Shown here: positions 1-13,100 of the stretch, in pieces
How positions within the stretch are numbered: the stretch's first letter is position 1
Layout of the letters: the number at the start of each line of letters is the position of its first letter
Assembly (NCBI GenBank): GCA_020632695.1
Contig: JACKFB010000009.1
Coordinates: forward strand, 1-64,000
Length of the DNA: 64,000 bases
From: Deltaproteobacteria bacterium
GTDB lineage: Bacteria; Myxococcota_A; UBA9042; PHBI01; JACKFB01
Reading direction: 5' to 3'
Translations under genes and position numbers: made by a program
Notes under the pieces: generated by a model
Database searches by the model: none
Told to the model about the DNA's origin: nothing
Seen by the model: only the letters and a program-made list of their open reading frames with translations

Positions 1-384
1 GCGCCCCGCAAGCGGCCGCTGTCCAGCATGACGCCCACCCTGCTGCTCCGCGGGGGCAAGGCCGTGGGGGCCTTCGGGAGCCCGGGCGGCTCGTTCATCA
101 TCACCACGACCTTGCAGAGCATCATCAACGTGGTGGACTTCGGCATGGACGTGAGCGAGGCCATCGGCGCGCCGCGGGTGCATCACCAGTGGTACCCGGA
201 CCAGCTCGTCTGGGAGCACCTGGGCCTCAGCCCCGACACCCGCGCGCGCCTGGAGCGCCAGGGACACACGCTGCGCGAGATCGGGTCCATGGGGAACGCG
301 ATGGCCGTCTGGCGCGCGGACGACGGGACGCTGACGGGCGCGGCGGACCCCCGCGGAGAGGGCTCGGCGGCAGGCGTCCCTTGA
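1..384 (+). CDS. gamma-glutamyltransferase, C-terminal part (5' end outside window)
   Basis: This is the last 127 codons of a gamma-glutamyltransferase (glutathione hydrolase, peptidase family T3), a secreted or periplasmic enzyme that removes the gamma-glutamyl group of glutathione and similar compounds. The frame is open from base 1 and reads PLSSMTPT, the loop before the small-subunit core. It is followed by GSPGGS, which forms the oxyanion/substrate pocket in the family, then the typical NVVDFGMD, APRVHHQW and the final AADPRGEG. The catalytic Thr at the start of the small subunit lies upstream of the window. The ATG at base 28 is internal and not the start. The gene ends 57 bp before the DnaJ-like gene on the same strand. 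Family assignment is firm; the exact substrate is not known. Confidence 0.9.
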   Translation, partial: APRKRPLSSMTPTLLLRGGKAVGAFGSPGGSFIITTTLQSIINVVDFGMDVSEAIGAPRVHHQWYPDQLVWEHLGLSPDTRARLERQGHTLREIGSMGNAMAVWRADDGTLTGAADPRGEGSAAGVP

Positions 385-441
385 CCCGGTGAGGCCGGTC
401 ACCATCGTATCGGCGGCTTCGAGACCGCGAAGGAGTCGTGC

Positions 442-1347
442 ATGCCCGGAAGGGATTATTACGAGACGCTGGGTGTGGAGCGGAAGGCCAGCGCCGACGA
501 GATCAAGAAGGCGTTCCGGAAGCTGGCGCTGCAGTTCCATCCCGACCGCAACCCGGACGACAAGAGCGCCGAGGAGCGCTTCAAGGAGGTAAACGAAGCC
601 TACGCAGTGCTCTCCGATCCGGAGAAGCGCAAGCAGTACGACATGTTCGGGGCCGAGGGCTTCGGGCAGCGCTACAGCCAGGAGGACATCTTCCGGAACT
701 TCGACTTCCGGTCGATCTTCGATGAGCTGGGCGGCGGCGGCTTCGACTTCCGCTCGGTGTTCGGCGGCGGCAACGGCGGGCGCAGCCAGGGCGGCTTCAA
801 CCCCTTCGGCGGCGGGCGGCGCCAGGTCGCGCGCGGGCGCGACGTGGAGAGCGGCCTGACGGTGGGCTTCCACGAGGCCTACCACGGCGGCGAGCGCTCG
901 TTCACGCTCAAGGGGCCGCAGGGCACGGAGACCATCAACGTGAAGGTGCCCGCCGGCATCCGCACCGGGCAGAAGCTGCGGGTGCAGGGGCGCGGCGAAC
1001 CCGGACCCGGCGGCGGCCCGGCGGGCGACCTGCTGCTGGAGGTCACGGTCGCCGACCACCCCATCTACCGGCGCGACGGCGACGACGTGGAGATGGATCT
1101 GCCCGTGGGCGTGACCACCGCGGTGCTGGGCGGCTCGGTGGAGGTCACCCTGCCGGGCGGGGACACCAAGCGCTTGAAGATCCCGCCCGGGACCGGCTCG
1201 GGCAAGCGCATCCGGATTCGCGGCAAGGGCTTCCCGACCCGCGGTGGCGCCGGCGACCTCTACGTCCGCGTGATGGTCGACGTCCCGTCGGCGCTCGACG
1301 ACGCGCAGCGCGCTCACTTCGAGTCGCTGCGCGAGCTGGGCCTCTGA
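442..1347 (+). CDS. DnaJ-like co-chaperone without zinc finger (CbpA type)
   Basis: A 301-residue J-domain co-chaperone that would stimulate the ATPase of a DnaK/Hsp70 and deliver substrates to it in the cytoplasm. The J domain occupies residues 5-70 with the HPD motif at 33-35. A Gly/Phe-rich linker runs from about 95 to 130 (GGGGF, FGGGNGG). Two DnaJ C-terminal beta-sandwich domains then follow (about 135-215 and 216-295). The four CxxCxGxG zinc-finger repeats of classical DnaJ are absent, so this is a class B (CbpA/DjlA-like) protein and probably not the main DnaJ. The ATG at 442 begins the conserved RDYYETLGV block, and a GAAGGAG-type site lies just upstream. No dnaK or grpE is adjacent. 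Confidence 0.92.
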   Translation: MPGRDYYETLGVERKASADEIKKAFRKLALQFHPDRNPDDKSAEERFKEVNEAYAVLSDPEKRKQYDMFGAEGFGQRYSQEDIFRNFDFRSIFDELGGGGFDFRSVFGGGNGGRSQGGFNPFGGGRRQVARGRDVESGLTVGFHEAYHGGERSFTLKGPQGTETINVKVPAGIRTGQKLRVQGRGEPGPGGGPAGDLLLEVTVADHPIYRRDGDDVEMDLPVGVTTAVLGGSVEVTLPGGDTKRLKIPPGTGSGKRIRIRGKGFPTRGGAGDLYVRVMVDVPSALDDAQRAHFESLRELGL

Positions 1348-1360
1348 TCTCGGTTTCGGG

Positions 1361-1388
1361 TTGACACGCCCGGGCGCCAGACTACCAT
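1361..1388 (+). promoter_or_regulatory. sigma-70-type promoter for tRNA-Phe
   Basis: A perfect -35 hexamer TTGACA (1361-1366) is followed after 16 bp by TACCAT (1383-1388, 4 of 6 matches to TATAAT). Transcription would start near 1395, about 12 bases before the mature tRNA. The placement between the dnaJ-like stop and the tRNA makes it convincing. Confidence 0.65.
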
Positions 1389-1406
1389 CTGCCGACGCTC
1401 CGCCCT

Positions 1407-1479
1407 GGCCAGGTAGCTCAGTCGGTAGAGCAGGGGACTGAAAATCCCCGTGCCGGCGGTTCGATTCCGTCCCTGGCCA
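1407..1479 (+). tRNA. tRNA-Phe (anticodon GAA)
   Basis: The 73-base sequence folds into a full cloverleaf. The acceptor stem is GGCCAGG (1407-1413) with CCTGGCC (1472-1478), and the discriminator is A1479. The D arm is AGCTCAGTCGGTAGAGC, the anticodon stem/loop is GGGGA-CTGAAAA-TCCCC with GAA at positions 34-36, and the T arm contains GGTTCGATTCC. The 3' CCA is not encoded: the discriminator is followed by CCC, so CCA must be added after transcription. Confidence 0.95.
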
Positions 1480-1483
1480 CCCG

Positions 1484-1524
1484 AAAGGCCCCGCGCGAGA
1501 GACTCGCCGGGGCCTTTCCCTTTT
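1484..1524 (+). terminator. intrinsic terminator after tRNA-Phe
   Basis: AAAGGCCCCG (1484-1493) pairs perfectly over 10 bp with CGGGGCCTTT (1508-1517). The stem is followed by CCC and TTTT (1521-1524). It lies 4 bases after the tRNA. Confidence 0.8.
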
Positions 1525-1532
1525 GGGGGTCG

Positions 1533-1850
1533 TGGCCGAGACCGGGGCCGGGGCCGAGACCGAGGCCGTCACCGAGACTGAGGCCGGGGCCGAGACCGTC
1601 ACCGAGGCCGGGGCCGAGACCGAGACCGTCACCGAGACCGAGGCCGGGACCGGGGCCGGGGCCGGGGCCGAGACCGAGGCCGAGACCGAGGCCGGGGCCG
1701 GGGCCGAGACCGAGGCCGGGGCCGAGACCGAGACCGAGACCGAGGCCGGGGCCGAGACCGAGAACGTCACCGAGACCGGGGCCGAGACCGAGGCCGTCAC
1801 CGGGGCCGAGACCGAGACCGGGGCCGAGACCGGGGCCGGGGCCGGGGCCG
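1533..1850 (+). repeat. hexanucleotide repeat array (CGRGRC units)
   Basis: About 53 tandem hexamers in one register. The units are CGAGAC, CGAGGC, CGGGGC and CGTCAC, with a few CGGGAC and one AACGTCAC-type variant. Purines sit mostly on the plus strand, so the array is strongly strand-asymmetric. It starts just after the tRNA terminator and stops 8 bases before the stop codon of the minus-strand DUF2325-like gene. Read as protein it would give dipeptide runs (ET, AG, EA, VT), but there is no ribosome-binding site or start in a sensible place, so I treat it as non-coding. Unit variants are mixed rather than blocked. Confidence 0.9.
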
Positions 1851-1858
1851 GTCGGTGG

Positions 1859-2911
1859 CTAGTTTCGCTGACCCTGTCCGAGCGCTTCGGTGGCGCGTTG
1901 GAGCATGCCGGCGATTCCTCGGTGGGCGACGATGAGGACGCGGCCGGCGCTGGGGTCGTAGTGGCCGCTGGTCGAGTGGTCCAGGATCGTGCCGCCCCAG
2001 ATGATCACGATGTCCGCGTGCTTCTGGTCGTTCTTCGCGTCGTTCTGGTTGCGGCGCCCGTCGCCTCGGATGAGCTTCAGCTCGATGCGCCGGTCGCCGC
2101 CCAGCAGGCGGCGCAGCTCGGTGTGGTAGTTGGGCGAGCCGCCGACGATGCGCACCCGGCGCAGCCCGCTCTCCACGCAGCGCTCGACGAAGTGCTCCAG
2201 GGCCCGGCGCGTGTCCGAGCCTCCGCACACGTCGCAGCGCTCGGGCGCGACCGGGACGACCACCGCGCCGGCGAGCGGCGTGCAGCCCTCGGCGTCACAG
2301 ACCAGCGAGACCCGCTGCTCGAGGAAGATCGCCAGCGCGTTGGGATCCTCCGCGTCGAGCGCCTCCAGCCACTCGTCGAGCCGCCCGGCGTCGAGCCAGC
2401 CGCGCATGGCCCACGCCGCCTCGTCCTCATCCGCCAGACCGCGCGCGCGCAGCGCGTCCCTGACCGCCCGTGTCGGCCTGGCCTGCTCGCGCGCATGGTC
2501 CCGCTCCTTCGCGAGCTGCTGCTGCACGGCGCGGCGCTCGTGGTCGGCCGCGTCCCGCGCCCGCTCCGCGTCGGCGATGGCTGCCTCGGCGTCCTCGGCG
2601 CGGCGCGCGATCGCGGCGACCGTGGCCCGGGCCTGCTCGGCCTCCTGGCGCGCCGCGTCCGCGGCTCCCTCCGCTGCGCTGAGCGCGGCCTCGAGCCCTC
2701 GGATCGTCTCGCGCGCGTCGTGCAGCTCCTGCCTCACCCCGTGCGCCACCGCCGCGTCCGGCGCGGCACGCGGCGGGGCCGCCTCCTGGGTCGCGCGCTC
2801 GCGCCCGCGCGGCCCGGCTGGCGTCGCGTGGATGCGCGCCGGCCCACCCCCCAGCGGCCGCACGCCGCCCATGGCGGCCTCGAACTCTGCGTCGTCGTCC
2901 CTGCGTCCCAT
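1859..2911 (-). CDS. coiled-coil protein with C-terminal DUF2325-like domain
   Basis: A 350-residue cytoplasmic protein of unknown function. Residues about 58-150 are Ala/Glu/Arg-rich heptads predicted to form a coiled coil. A four-cysteine cluster follows (CDAEGC, then ERCDVCGG), spaced like a zinc ribbon. The last about 120 residues resemble DUF2325: a strand ending IVGGSPNYHTELRRLL, a basic segment, then a HADIVIIWGGTILDHSTSGHY strand, matching the family's Rossmann-like pattern in which a GG near the start and a late D-x-V-I strand are conserved. There is no signal peptide. It is divergent from the small lipoprotein at 3007, with 95 bp between them. The ATG at 2911 has a GGGG-type site upstream. 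The DUF2325 call is by pattern memory and should be taken as moderate. Confidence 0.6.
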   Translation of the reverse strand: MGRRDDDAEFEAAMGGVRPLGGGPARIHATPAGPRGRERATQEAAPPRAAPDAAVAHGVRQELHDARETIRGLEAALSAAEGAADAARQEAEQARATVAAIARRAEDAEAAIADAERARDAADHERRAVQQQLAKERDHAREQARPTRAVRDALRARGLADEDEAAWAMRGWLDAGRLDEWLEALDAEDPNALAIFLEQRVSLVCDAEGCTPLAGAVVVPVAPERCDVCGGSDTRRALEHFVERCVESGLRRVRIVGGSPNYHTELRRLLGGDRRIELKLIRGDGRRNQNDAKNDQKHADIVIIWGGTILDHSTSGHYDPSAGRVLIVAHRGIAGMLQRATEALGQGQRN

Positions 2912-3006
2912 GCCCCGACGCTAACCCGAGGCCCCACTCCCTGTCCCGTTGCCGACATGTCCCCTGCACCCGATACTGTCCCCAGCACCCCCACCCGGAG
3001 CTCCCG

Positions 3007-3336
3007 ATGCCGTCTGCACGCGGCCTGATCCTGCTCGCCGTCCTCCTCGCGCCGCTCGCTGCCTGCGCCACGACCCACACCATCGACACCTCCGACCGCC
3101 TGCGCTTCACCGAGACGGCCCGGGCCATGGCGCTCGAGATGCAGCCCCCCGGCGAGCTGCGCGCCGATGGCCCGCTCCAGCTCCTGGTGGGCAAGGGCGA
3201 GGAGCCCTGGCGCATCCATCTGGAGGACGCCTGGGACTTCTGCCAGCGCTCGTACCGGAAGTGCGACGAGGGCGTCCGCCGCACCCTGGAGGGCGCCTTC
3301 GCCCACATCCGCGCCGACAACAGCGTCGGCGAGTGA
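3007..3336 (+). CDS. small lipoprotein, unknown function
   Basis: A 109-residue protein with a clear lipoprotein signal: basic start MPSAR, hydrophobic LILLAVLLAPLA and lipobox LAAC with Cys20. The mature part is about 90 residues and contains two further cysteines (DFCQRS and RKCDEG) that could form one disulfide. I do not recognise the family. A GGAG site sits 6 bases before the ATG. The downstream K+ channel gene is in the same frame, beginning about 108 bp after this stop. Probably anchored to the inner or outer membrane facing the periplasm. Confidence 0.75.
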   Translation: MPSARGLILLAVLLAPLAACATTHTIDTSDRLRFTETARAMALEMQPPGELRADGPLQLLVGKGEEPWRIHLEDAWDFCQRSYRKCDEGVRRTLEGAFAHIRADNSVGE

Positions 3337-3444
3337 GCGCGCTCCATTGGCGGCGACCCCGTCCCCACGCGCGAGCGGCCCGGCCCGCTGACGTCACCCC
3401 CTCCCCGCAACGACGGCCGGCCTGAGCGCACGGAGGCGTCCGCC

Positions 3445-5340
3445 CTGGATGAGCATCCCCGCTTCCGGCTGAGCGAGGCCTTTCGATTCGGGCCCTCGAT
3501 CACGCTTCTCGCCGCCGACGCGGAGCGCCGGCAGCGGCTGGTCCGTGTCGCCCGCGCCACGGCGCTGCTCCTGGCGATGCTCGCCGCCGGCTCGTACGGC
3601 TACTACGCCCTGACCGACGGCCGCCACGCCCTCATCGACTACCTCTACATGACGCTGATCACCGTCTCGACGGTGGGCTTCAGCGAGCACATCCCCATGG
3701 ACAGCGACGCCCTCAAGGCGTGGACCATGGCGCTCATCCTGCTCGGCGGCGCGAGCCTGCTCTACTTCCTCACCTCGCTCGCTGCGTACCTCATCGAGGG
3801 TGACCTGGCCTACGGGATCTGGCGCCGCCGCCGTCTGGCCCGCGTCACCGCCCTGCGCGGCCACGTGGTGGTCGCCGGGTCCAACGCCGACGCCGTGCAC
3901 GCCGCCGCCGAGGTCGCCCGCTCCCGTGCGCCGCTGCTGGTGGTCGCGGCGGACTCCGAGCCCATCGAGCGGCTGGTGGTGGCCCTGGGCGAGGCGATGC
4001 TCTTCATCATCGGCGATCCCACCGACGCGGCGATCCTTCGTGGCGCCCGCCTCGAGCACGCGCTGGGGCTGGTCGCCGCGCTGCCCGACGATCGCGACAA
4101 CCTCATGCTCTGCGTGGCGGCGCGCCAGCTCGTGCCCGACCTCGCCATCGCCGCGCGGGTGCTCGACGCCGCCAACGTCGGCACCTTCGAGGCGGTCGGC
4201 GTCCGGGCGATCGTCGAGCCTGCGCGCCTTGGCGGCGTCCGCACGGCCGAGCTCATCCTCCACCCGCGCGTGGTCGCCTTCTCCGAGGCGATGCTGGCAT
4301 CGGACGCCCGCCGCCGCCGGCTGGTGGAGCTGCCCATCGCCGTCGGCTCGGAGGTCGACGGGGTGAGCCTCGACGCGGCGGGCTTCGGCGAGCGCGCCGG
4401 CTGCCTGGTGATGGGGGTGCGGCCGCCGGACCACCGAGACTACGTCTACGCGCCGTCGCCGAGGACGCACCTGTCCGGAGGCGGGGCGGTGGTGGCGTTG
4501 GCGCGGCCGAAGGAGCTGCGGCGGCTGCGGCGCCTGGTGTCGCGGCCGGGATCGCGCCCGGGGGCCGTGCGCCCGGCGGAGCCGCTGCACGAGCGCGCCC
4601 ATCCGGCGACCGCGCGTCCGGCGGAGCGAGGGGAGTACGTGGTCATCGGCTGCGGCGCCGTCGGGCGGCGGGCGCTGCTGGCCCTGGCGCGGGAGGGCGC
4701 CCGCTGCGTGGCCATCGACGCGGATCCCGCCGCCCTCGAGGGTCTGGCGCCCGAAGCCGACGGCGGGCCGCGCAGGATCCTGGGCGACGCCACCGACCGC
4801 CAGGTCCTGGCGCTGGCCGCGCTCGAGGCGGCGGAGGCGGTGGCCATCGTCCTCAACGCCGACCGCGACAACCTCTTCCTCTGCCTGCTGGCGCGCCACG
4901 CGAACCCCGCCCTGCGCATCGTGGCCCGCGCCGACGATCCCGAGGGCCGCGGTCGCCTCCTCGCCGCGGGGGCCGACGCCGTGGTGGCTCCGGCCGCCCT
5001 CGGCGGCGAGCGGCTGGCCCACGAGCTGCTCCGCCCCGGGCTGGCGGCCTTCTCCGACGCGCTGCTGGCCTCGCACGCCCGCACGGCGTCGCTCCGCTCC
5101 TTCACCGTCGGCCGGCAGAGCGCCCTGGCCGGCCTCGCGCTCAGGGACGCCCGCATCGCCGAGCGGACGGGCTGCGCCGTGCTGGGTGTCCGGCGCGGGC
5201 CGGAGGGGCCCTACCTCTATCACCCGCCGCCCGACCACAGGCTGCGCGCCGGCGGGACGATCATGGCGCTGGGAGAGCCCGCCGAGCTGGCCTCGCTGGC
5301 GGCTCTCGTCGCCGCGAGGCCGGGAGAGCTGCCGGGCTGA
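3445..5340 (+). CDS. K+ channel with two RCK (TrkA-N/TrkA-C) modules
   Basis: An ion-channel protein of about 631 residues. Two membrane helices (about 28-50 and 92-112) flank a pore loop with selectivity filter TVGFS (about residues 76-80), in place of the usual TVGYG. Two tandem RCK modules follow. The first begins HVVVAGSNADAV and the second YVVIGCGAVGRRA, each with a TrkA-C-like part. This tandem arrangement is that of GsuK and BK channels, where RCK domains gate the pore in response to ligands or ions. An ATG at 3577 would remove most of the first helix. CTG at 3445, 8 bases after GGAGG (3432-3436), keeps it and is my choice, although a CTG start is rare. The frame stays open back to the preceding stop at 3336. 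Ion selectivity with a TVGFS filter is uncertain. Confidence 0.8.
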   Translation: MDEHPRFRLSEAFRFGPSITLLAADAERRQRLVRVARATALLLAMLAAGSYGYYALTDGRHALIDYLYMTLITVSTVGFSEHIPMDSDALKAWTMALILLGGASLLYFLTSLAAYLIEGDLAYGIWRRRRLARVTALRGHVVVAGSNADAVHAAAEVARSRAPLLVVAADSEPIERLVVALGEAMLFIIGDPTDAAILRGARLEHALGLVAALPDDRDNLMLCVAARQLVPDLAIAARVLDAANVGTFEAVGVRAIVEPARLGGVRTAELILHPRVVAFSEAMLASDARRRRLVELPIAVGSEVDGVSLDAAGFGERAGCLVMGVRPPDHRDYVYAPSPRTHLSGGGAVVALARPKELRRLRRLVSRPGSRPGAVRPAEPLHERAHPATARPAERGEYVVIGCGAVGRRALLALAREGARCVAIDADPAALEGLAPEADGGPRRILGDATDRQVLALAALEAAEAVAIVLNADRDNLFLCLLARHANPALRIVARADDPEGRGRLLAAGADAVVAPAALGGERLAHELLRPGLAAFSDALLASHARTASLRSFTVGRQSALAGLALRDARIAERTGCAVLGVRRGPEGPYLYHPPPDHRLRAGGTIMALGEPAELASLAALVAARPGELPG

Positions 5341-5479
5341 GCCGACCTTCGCGCCTCGAGGCCCGGTGGCCTCCGCGTCCGCGGCCCGCTCGAGACCCTG
5401 AGACGACGAGGACGCCGCCGGCTCGAGAGCCGGGGCGTCCGGGGCGGCGGCGATGCTGCGGGCGACGGTTCTTGGGGAC

Positions 5480-5520
5480 GCCGGGCCTGGGTCCTCCTGC
5501 GAGGCGTTCCCAGGCCCGGC
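5480..5520. terminator. 12-bp perfect inverted repeat after the channel gene
   Basis: GCCGGGCCTGGG (5480-5491) pairs perfectly with CCCAGGCCCGGC (5509-5520) around a 17-base loop. There is no T run on either side. It lies between two convergent genes and is best read as a bidirectional transcription barrier. Confidence 0.5.
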
Positions 5521-5559
5521 ACCGCCGCACCCCAGCACCCACCGCCGGGACAACCGTTC

Positions 5560-5596
5560 GGGCTCCCCTCCTCACGCGGAGCGGGGAGGGGAGCCC
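5560..5596 (-). terminator. hairpin after the MopE-like gene
   Basis: GGGCTCCCCTCC (5560-5571) and GGAGGGGAGCCC (5585-5596) form a perfect 12-bp stem with a 13-base loop, 8 bases beyond the minus-strand stop codon at 5604. On the minus strand the stem is followed by a short mixed tract with several T residues, so it is a weak intrinsic terminator or an RNA 3'-end hairpin. Confidence 0.6.
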
Positions 5597-5603
5597 GCGC
5601 CGT

Positions 5604-9938
<4,335 letters not shown>

Positions 9939-10030
9939 CGTTTCGTTTCCCCCCAGATCGAAACGCGAGGCTCGTGCACGAGGCACACCGGGTCGAGGCG
10001 TCGGCACAAGCCTCAACCCGCAGCAATTTC

Positions 10031-10059
10031 GTTATGAGGGAGAGCGGCGCGGCACGCAA
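10031..10059 (-). promoter_or_regulatory. possible promoter for the MopE-like gene
   Basis: On the minus strand TTGCGT (10059-10054) and CATAAC (10036-10031) are 17 bp apart, in a locally AT-richer segment. The predicted start near 10024 would give an 86-base leader before the ATG at 9938. Matches to consensus are only partial. Confidence 0.35.
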
Positions 10060-10197
10060 GGGAAAAAGTTGAGGAAGAAATGCATCCACCCCCAACCGGA
10101 CGTCCCCGCGGGCAGCAAGCGCGGCGCTTCAGTGCCCATGGACAAAGGCTCAGACGCGATCGCTCCCCGGCGCGGGTGGGGCTGAGGCGGGCCGGGA

Positions 10198-13100
10198 TCA
10201 GCCGGCGATACGCGCCTGGAGCGCCAGTCCCTCGGGATGGGTCGGCGCCTCGGCCAGCAGCCGCTTGAGGTACTGACGGGCTTGCGCGTCCTGCTCCAGC
10301 TCGTGGCAGGCCAGCGCCAGGTGATAGAGCACCTGCGAGCGCGTCTGCGGGTCCTCGATCTTCTGCCGCTGCATCAGCAGGTTCTGATGCACCCGGAGCG
10401 CGCGATCCCACGCCTCGCGGGCGATGAGGAGGCGCCCGAAGGCCACCAGGTTGGGCAGGTAGGTGCCGTCGGCCTGCAGCGCGATCTTGTAGTATTCCAA
10501 GGCCTTGTCGGGGGCGTCGAGGCGCTCGAAGAGGCCGCCCAGCTCGTAGGCCCGGCGCGGCAGCTCGCCGAGCAGCTTCTTGCCCTGGAGGTAGTTCACC
10601 AGCCACTCGAGGCGGGTCGCGACCTCGGCCCACTCGCCGCGGCTCGTGTGCCACGCGATCAGGGCCTCGGCGACCTCGGGGTTGTCCCGCCGGGCCTCCT
10701 CGGCGCGCGCGATCCAGGTGGAGAAGCCCTCGGCGTCGTCGAGGTGCTCCTGGTACAGGCGCGCCAGCGCCAGCGCCCGCTCGCTCCGCTCGTTGGCCGA
10801 GGCGCTCGCCTCGAAGTCCCGCTCCAGAAGGTCGCGCAGCTCCTCCCAGGAGCCGGTCTCCTGGAGCAGCTCGCGCAGGACGACGGTGAGCCCGGCGTCG
10901 TCCGGCGCCAGATCGCGCGCGGCGAGCAGCGCCTTGGCGGCCTCGTGGGGCTGGTCGAGCTTCTCGCGGTACAGCCGGCCCAGGGCCAGCAGCGTGTCGA
11001 CCCGAGCGGCCTCCGGCAGGTCGGGAAGCAGCGCGTTGTACCCCGCGGCGGCCTCGGCGTGGCGTCCCTCCTTGTCGTCGAGGTGCGCCGTGGCGCGTCG
11101 GGCGCCCAGGTGGTCGGGGGCCGCGGCCAGCACCTCCTCGAGGAGCGGCCGTGCCTTGGCGGCGTCGTCCAGGGGCCCGACGTAGAGCTCGGCAGCTTCG
11201 GCCAGCAGGTCCAGCGACTCCGGCGCAGACTGCCGCCGCGCCTTCGCGACGAGCAGCTCGACCAGCTCGGCAGGTCGGTGACGCGCCTGGAAGATCTGGA
11301 TCAGCGCGTCGCGGGCGTCCGCGGCGTCCGGGTCCAGCTCCAGCGCCCGCTCGTAGGCGCGGATGGCCTCGGGCTGGTTGTCCAGGTGGGTGTCGGCCAG
11401 CGCGCCCAGCTCGGTCCAGAGCCCGGCGGCCTCGGCGCTCTCCCCGAGCCCCTCCGCGCGCCGCGCCACCAACCCGAAGAGCCCGCCCCAGTCCTCGCGC
11501 TGCCGGTAGATGCGCTTGAGCGCGTCGAAGGCCCCCACGGCCTCGGCGTCCTGGTCCAGCGCGTCGGTGTACGCGTCGGTCGCCCCCTCCAGGTCGCCCA
11601 GCCGCTCCTCCCGCAGCCGCCCCAGCCGCATGCGCAGCGCCGCGCGCTCGGGCGCCGAGCCGACCACCTCCGCGCGCTCGGCCAGCAGATCGGCCAGCGC
11701 GTCGAAGCGCCCGGCCTCCTCGTAGACCTTCGCCAGCTCCTCGATGTCGCCATCCTCGCCCGCGGCCTTCGCCCGCGCCGCCTCGACGCGCAGGTCGTCG
11801 TCGCCGAGCCGCGTCGCCAGCAGCAGCAGCTCGCTCCACAGGGCCGACCGCTGCTCGCCGCCGGGCGTGATCCGCGCCAGCGCCGCGGTGACCTCGGCGA
11901 GATCCTGCTCGTCACCGCGGGCTCGGTGCAGGCGACGCAGGCCCATCAGGGCCGCCCGGTGGTCCGGCTGATCGGCCAGGACCTGGCGCAGCGAGGCCAC
12001 CGCGCGCTCGGGCTCGCCGGTCTTCACCTCCCGGATCTGGGCCGCGTGCAGCAGGAGATCCGTGCGCCGCGAGCGGTCGTCCAGCGCCGGCAGCACTGCC
12101 TCCACGGCGTCGGCCAGCTCCGACCAGCGCTCGAGCTGGCTGGCCAGATGCTCCAGGCGCCGCAGCAGCTCGGCGTCGTCGGGCTGCTGACGGAACGCGG
12201 CGTCGAAATGCTTGAAGGCGCTCGCGGCGTCGTCGAGCCTCGTCTCGTAGATGTCGCCCGCCTGCACGTGGAGCCGCGCCGTCTCGGGCCCCGGCGCGCT
12301 CGCGGCGAGCTGCCGCTCGAAGAGGCGGACCAGGGCGGTCCAGTCGGACTCCTTGCGGTAGACGGGCTCGAGCACCTCGACCGCCTCGCGCGCGGTGGTC
12401 GGGTCGCCGAGCATCGCCTCGAGGCTCTGCCGGGCCGCCGCGTGCTCGGGTCGCGCCCACAGCAGGTCGCGCCACCAGCGCAGCGCCGCGGCGGGCCCCT
12501 CGATGCGGGTGGCGAGCTGCGCCAGCTCCTCCAGGATGCGCGGGCGATCCTCGTCGCTGACCACCGTGAGGCGCCGATCCAGCAAGAGGCGCAGCGCGTC
12601 CCAGGCCGAGAGCTCGCGATAGAGTGCGTCCAGGGCCTCCATCGCCTCCTGGTTCAGCTCGTCGGCCGCCAGCACGCGCTCGAAGGTCTCGGTCGCGGCG
12701 CGCGGATCCTGCAGGCGATCGCGCTCGATGGCGCCGAGCCATGGGCCCAGGTCCCGCACCACCGCCACCTCGGGCTGGGCCGCCATGATGCGCCGCGAGG
12801 CCGCCGCCACCTGGGCGAACCCGTCGCTGGCCTCGGCCGCGGCCTCGATGTCGGCCCGAAGCGGGCCGTGCCCGCGGAGCTGCTCGAAGGCGTTGAGCAG
12901 CACCCGCAGCCCCGCGCCGGGGTCGCCGATCCGCTCCCGCATCACGCCGGCCGCGCGCCGGGCCAGGGTCTCGCGCTCCTCGTCCGAGCGCGCACCCGAC
13001 TGCTGCATGGCCAGCACGCTCGCCAGCCCCGGCCAGTCCTCCGCCGCCTCGTAGCGCGGCGCCAGCGCCCTCGCGGCCTCCACGCGGGTAGACGGCGTCC

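Noticed and set aside
1523..3028. A 501-codon plus-strand frame through the hexamer array.
   Set aside because: Start has no ribosome-binding site, the first 110 codons are the repeat itself, and the rest is opposite the DUF2325-like gene.
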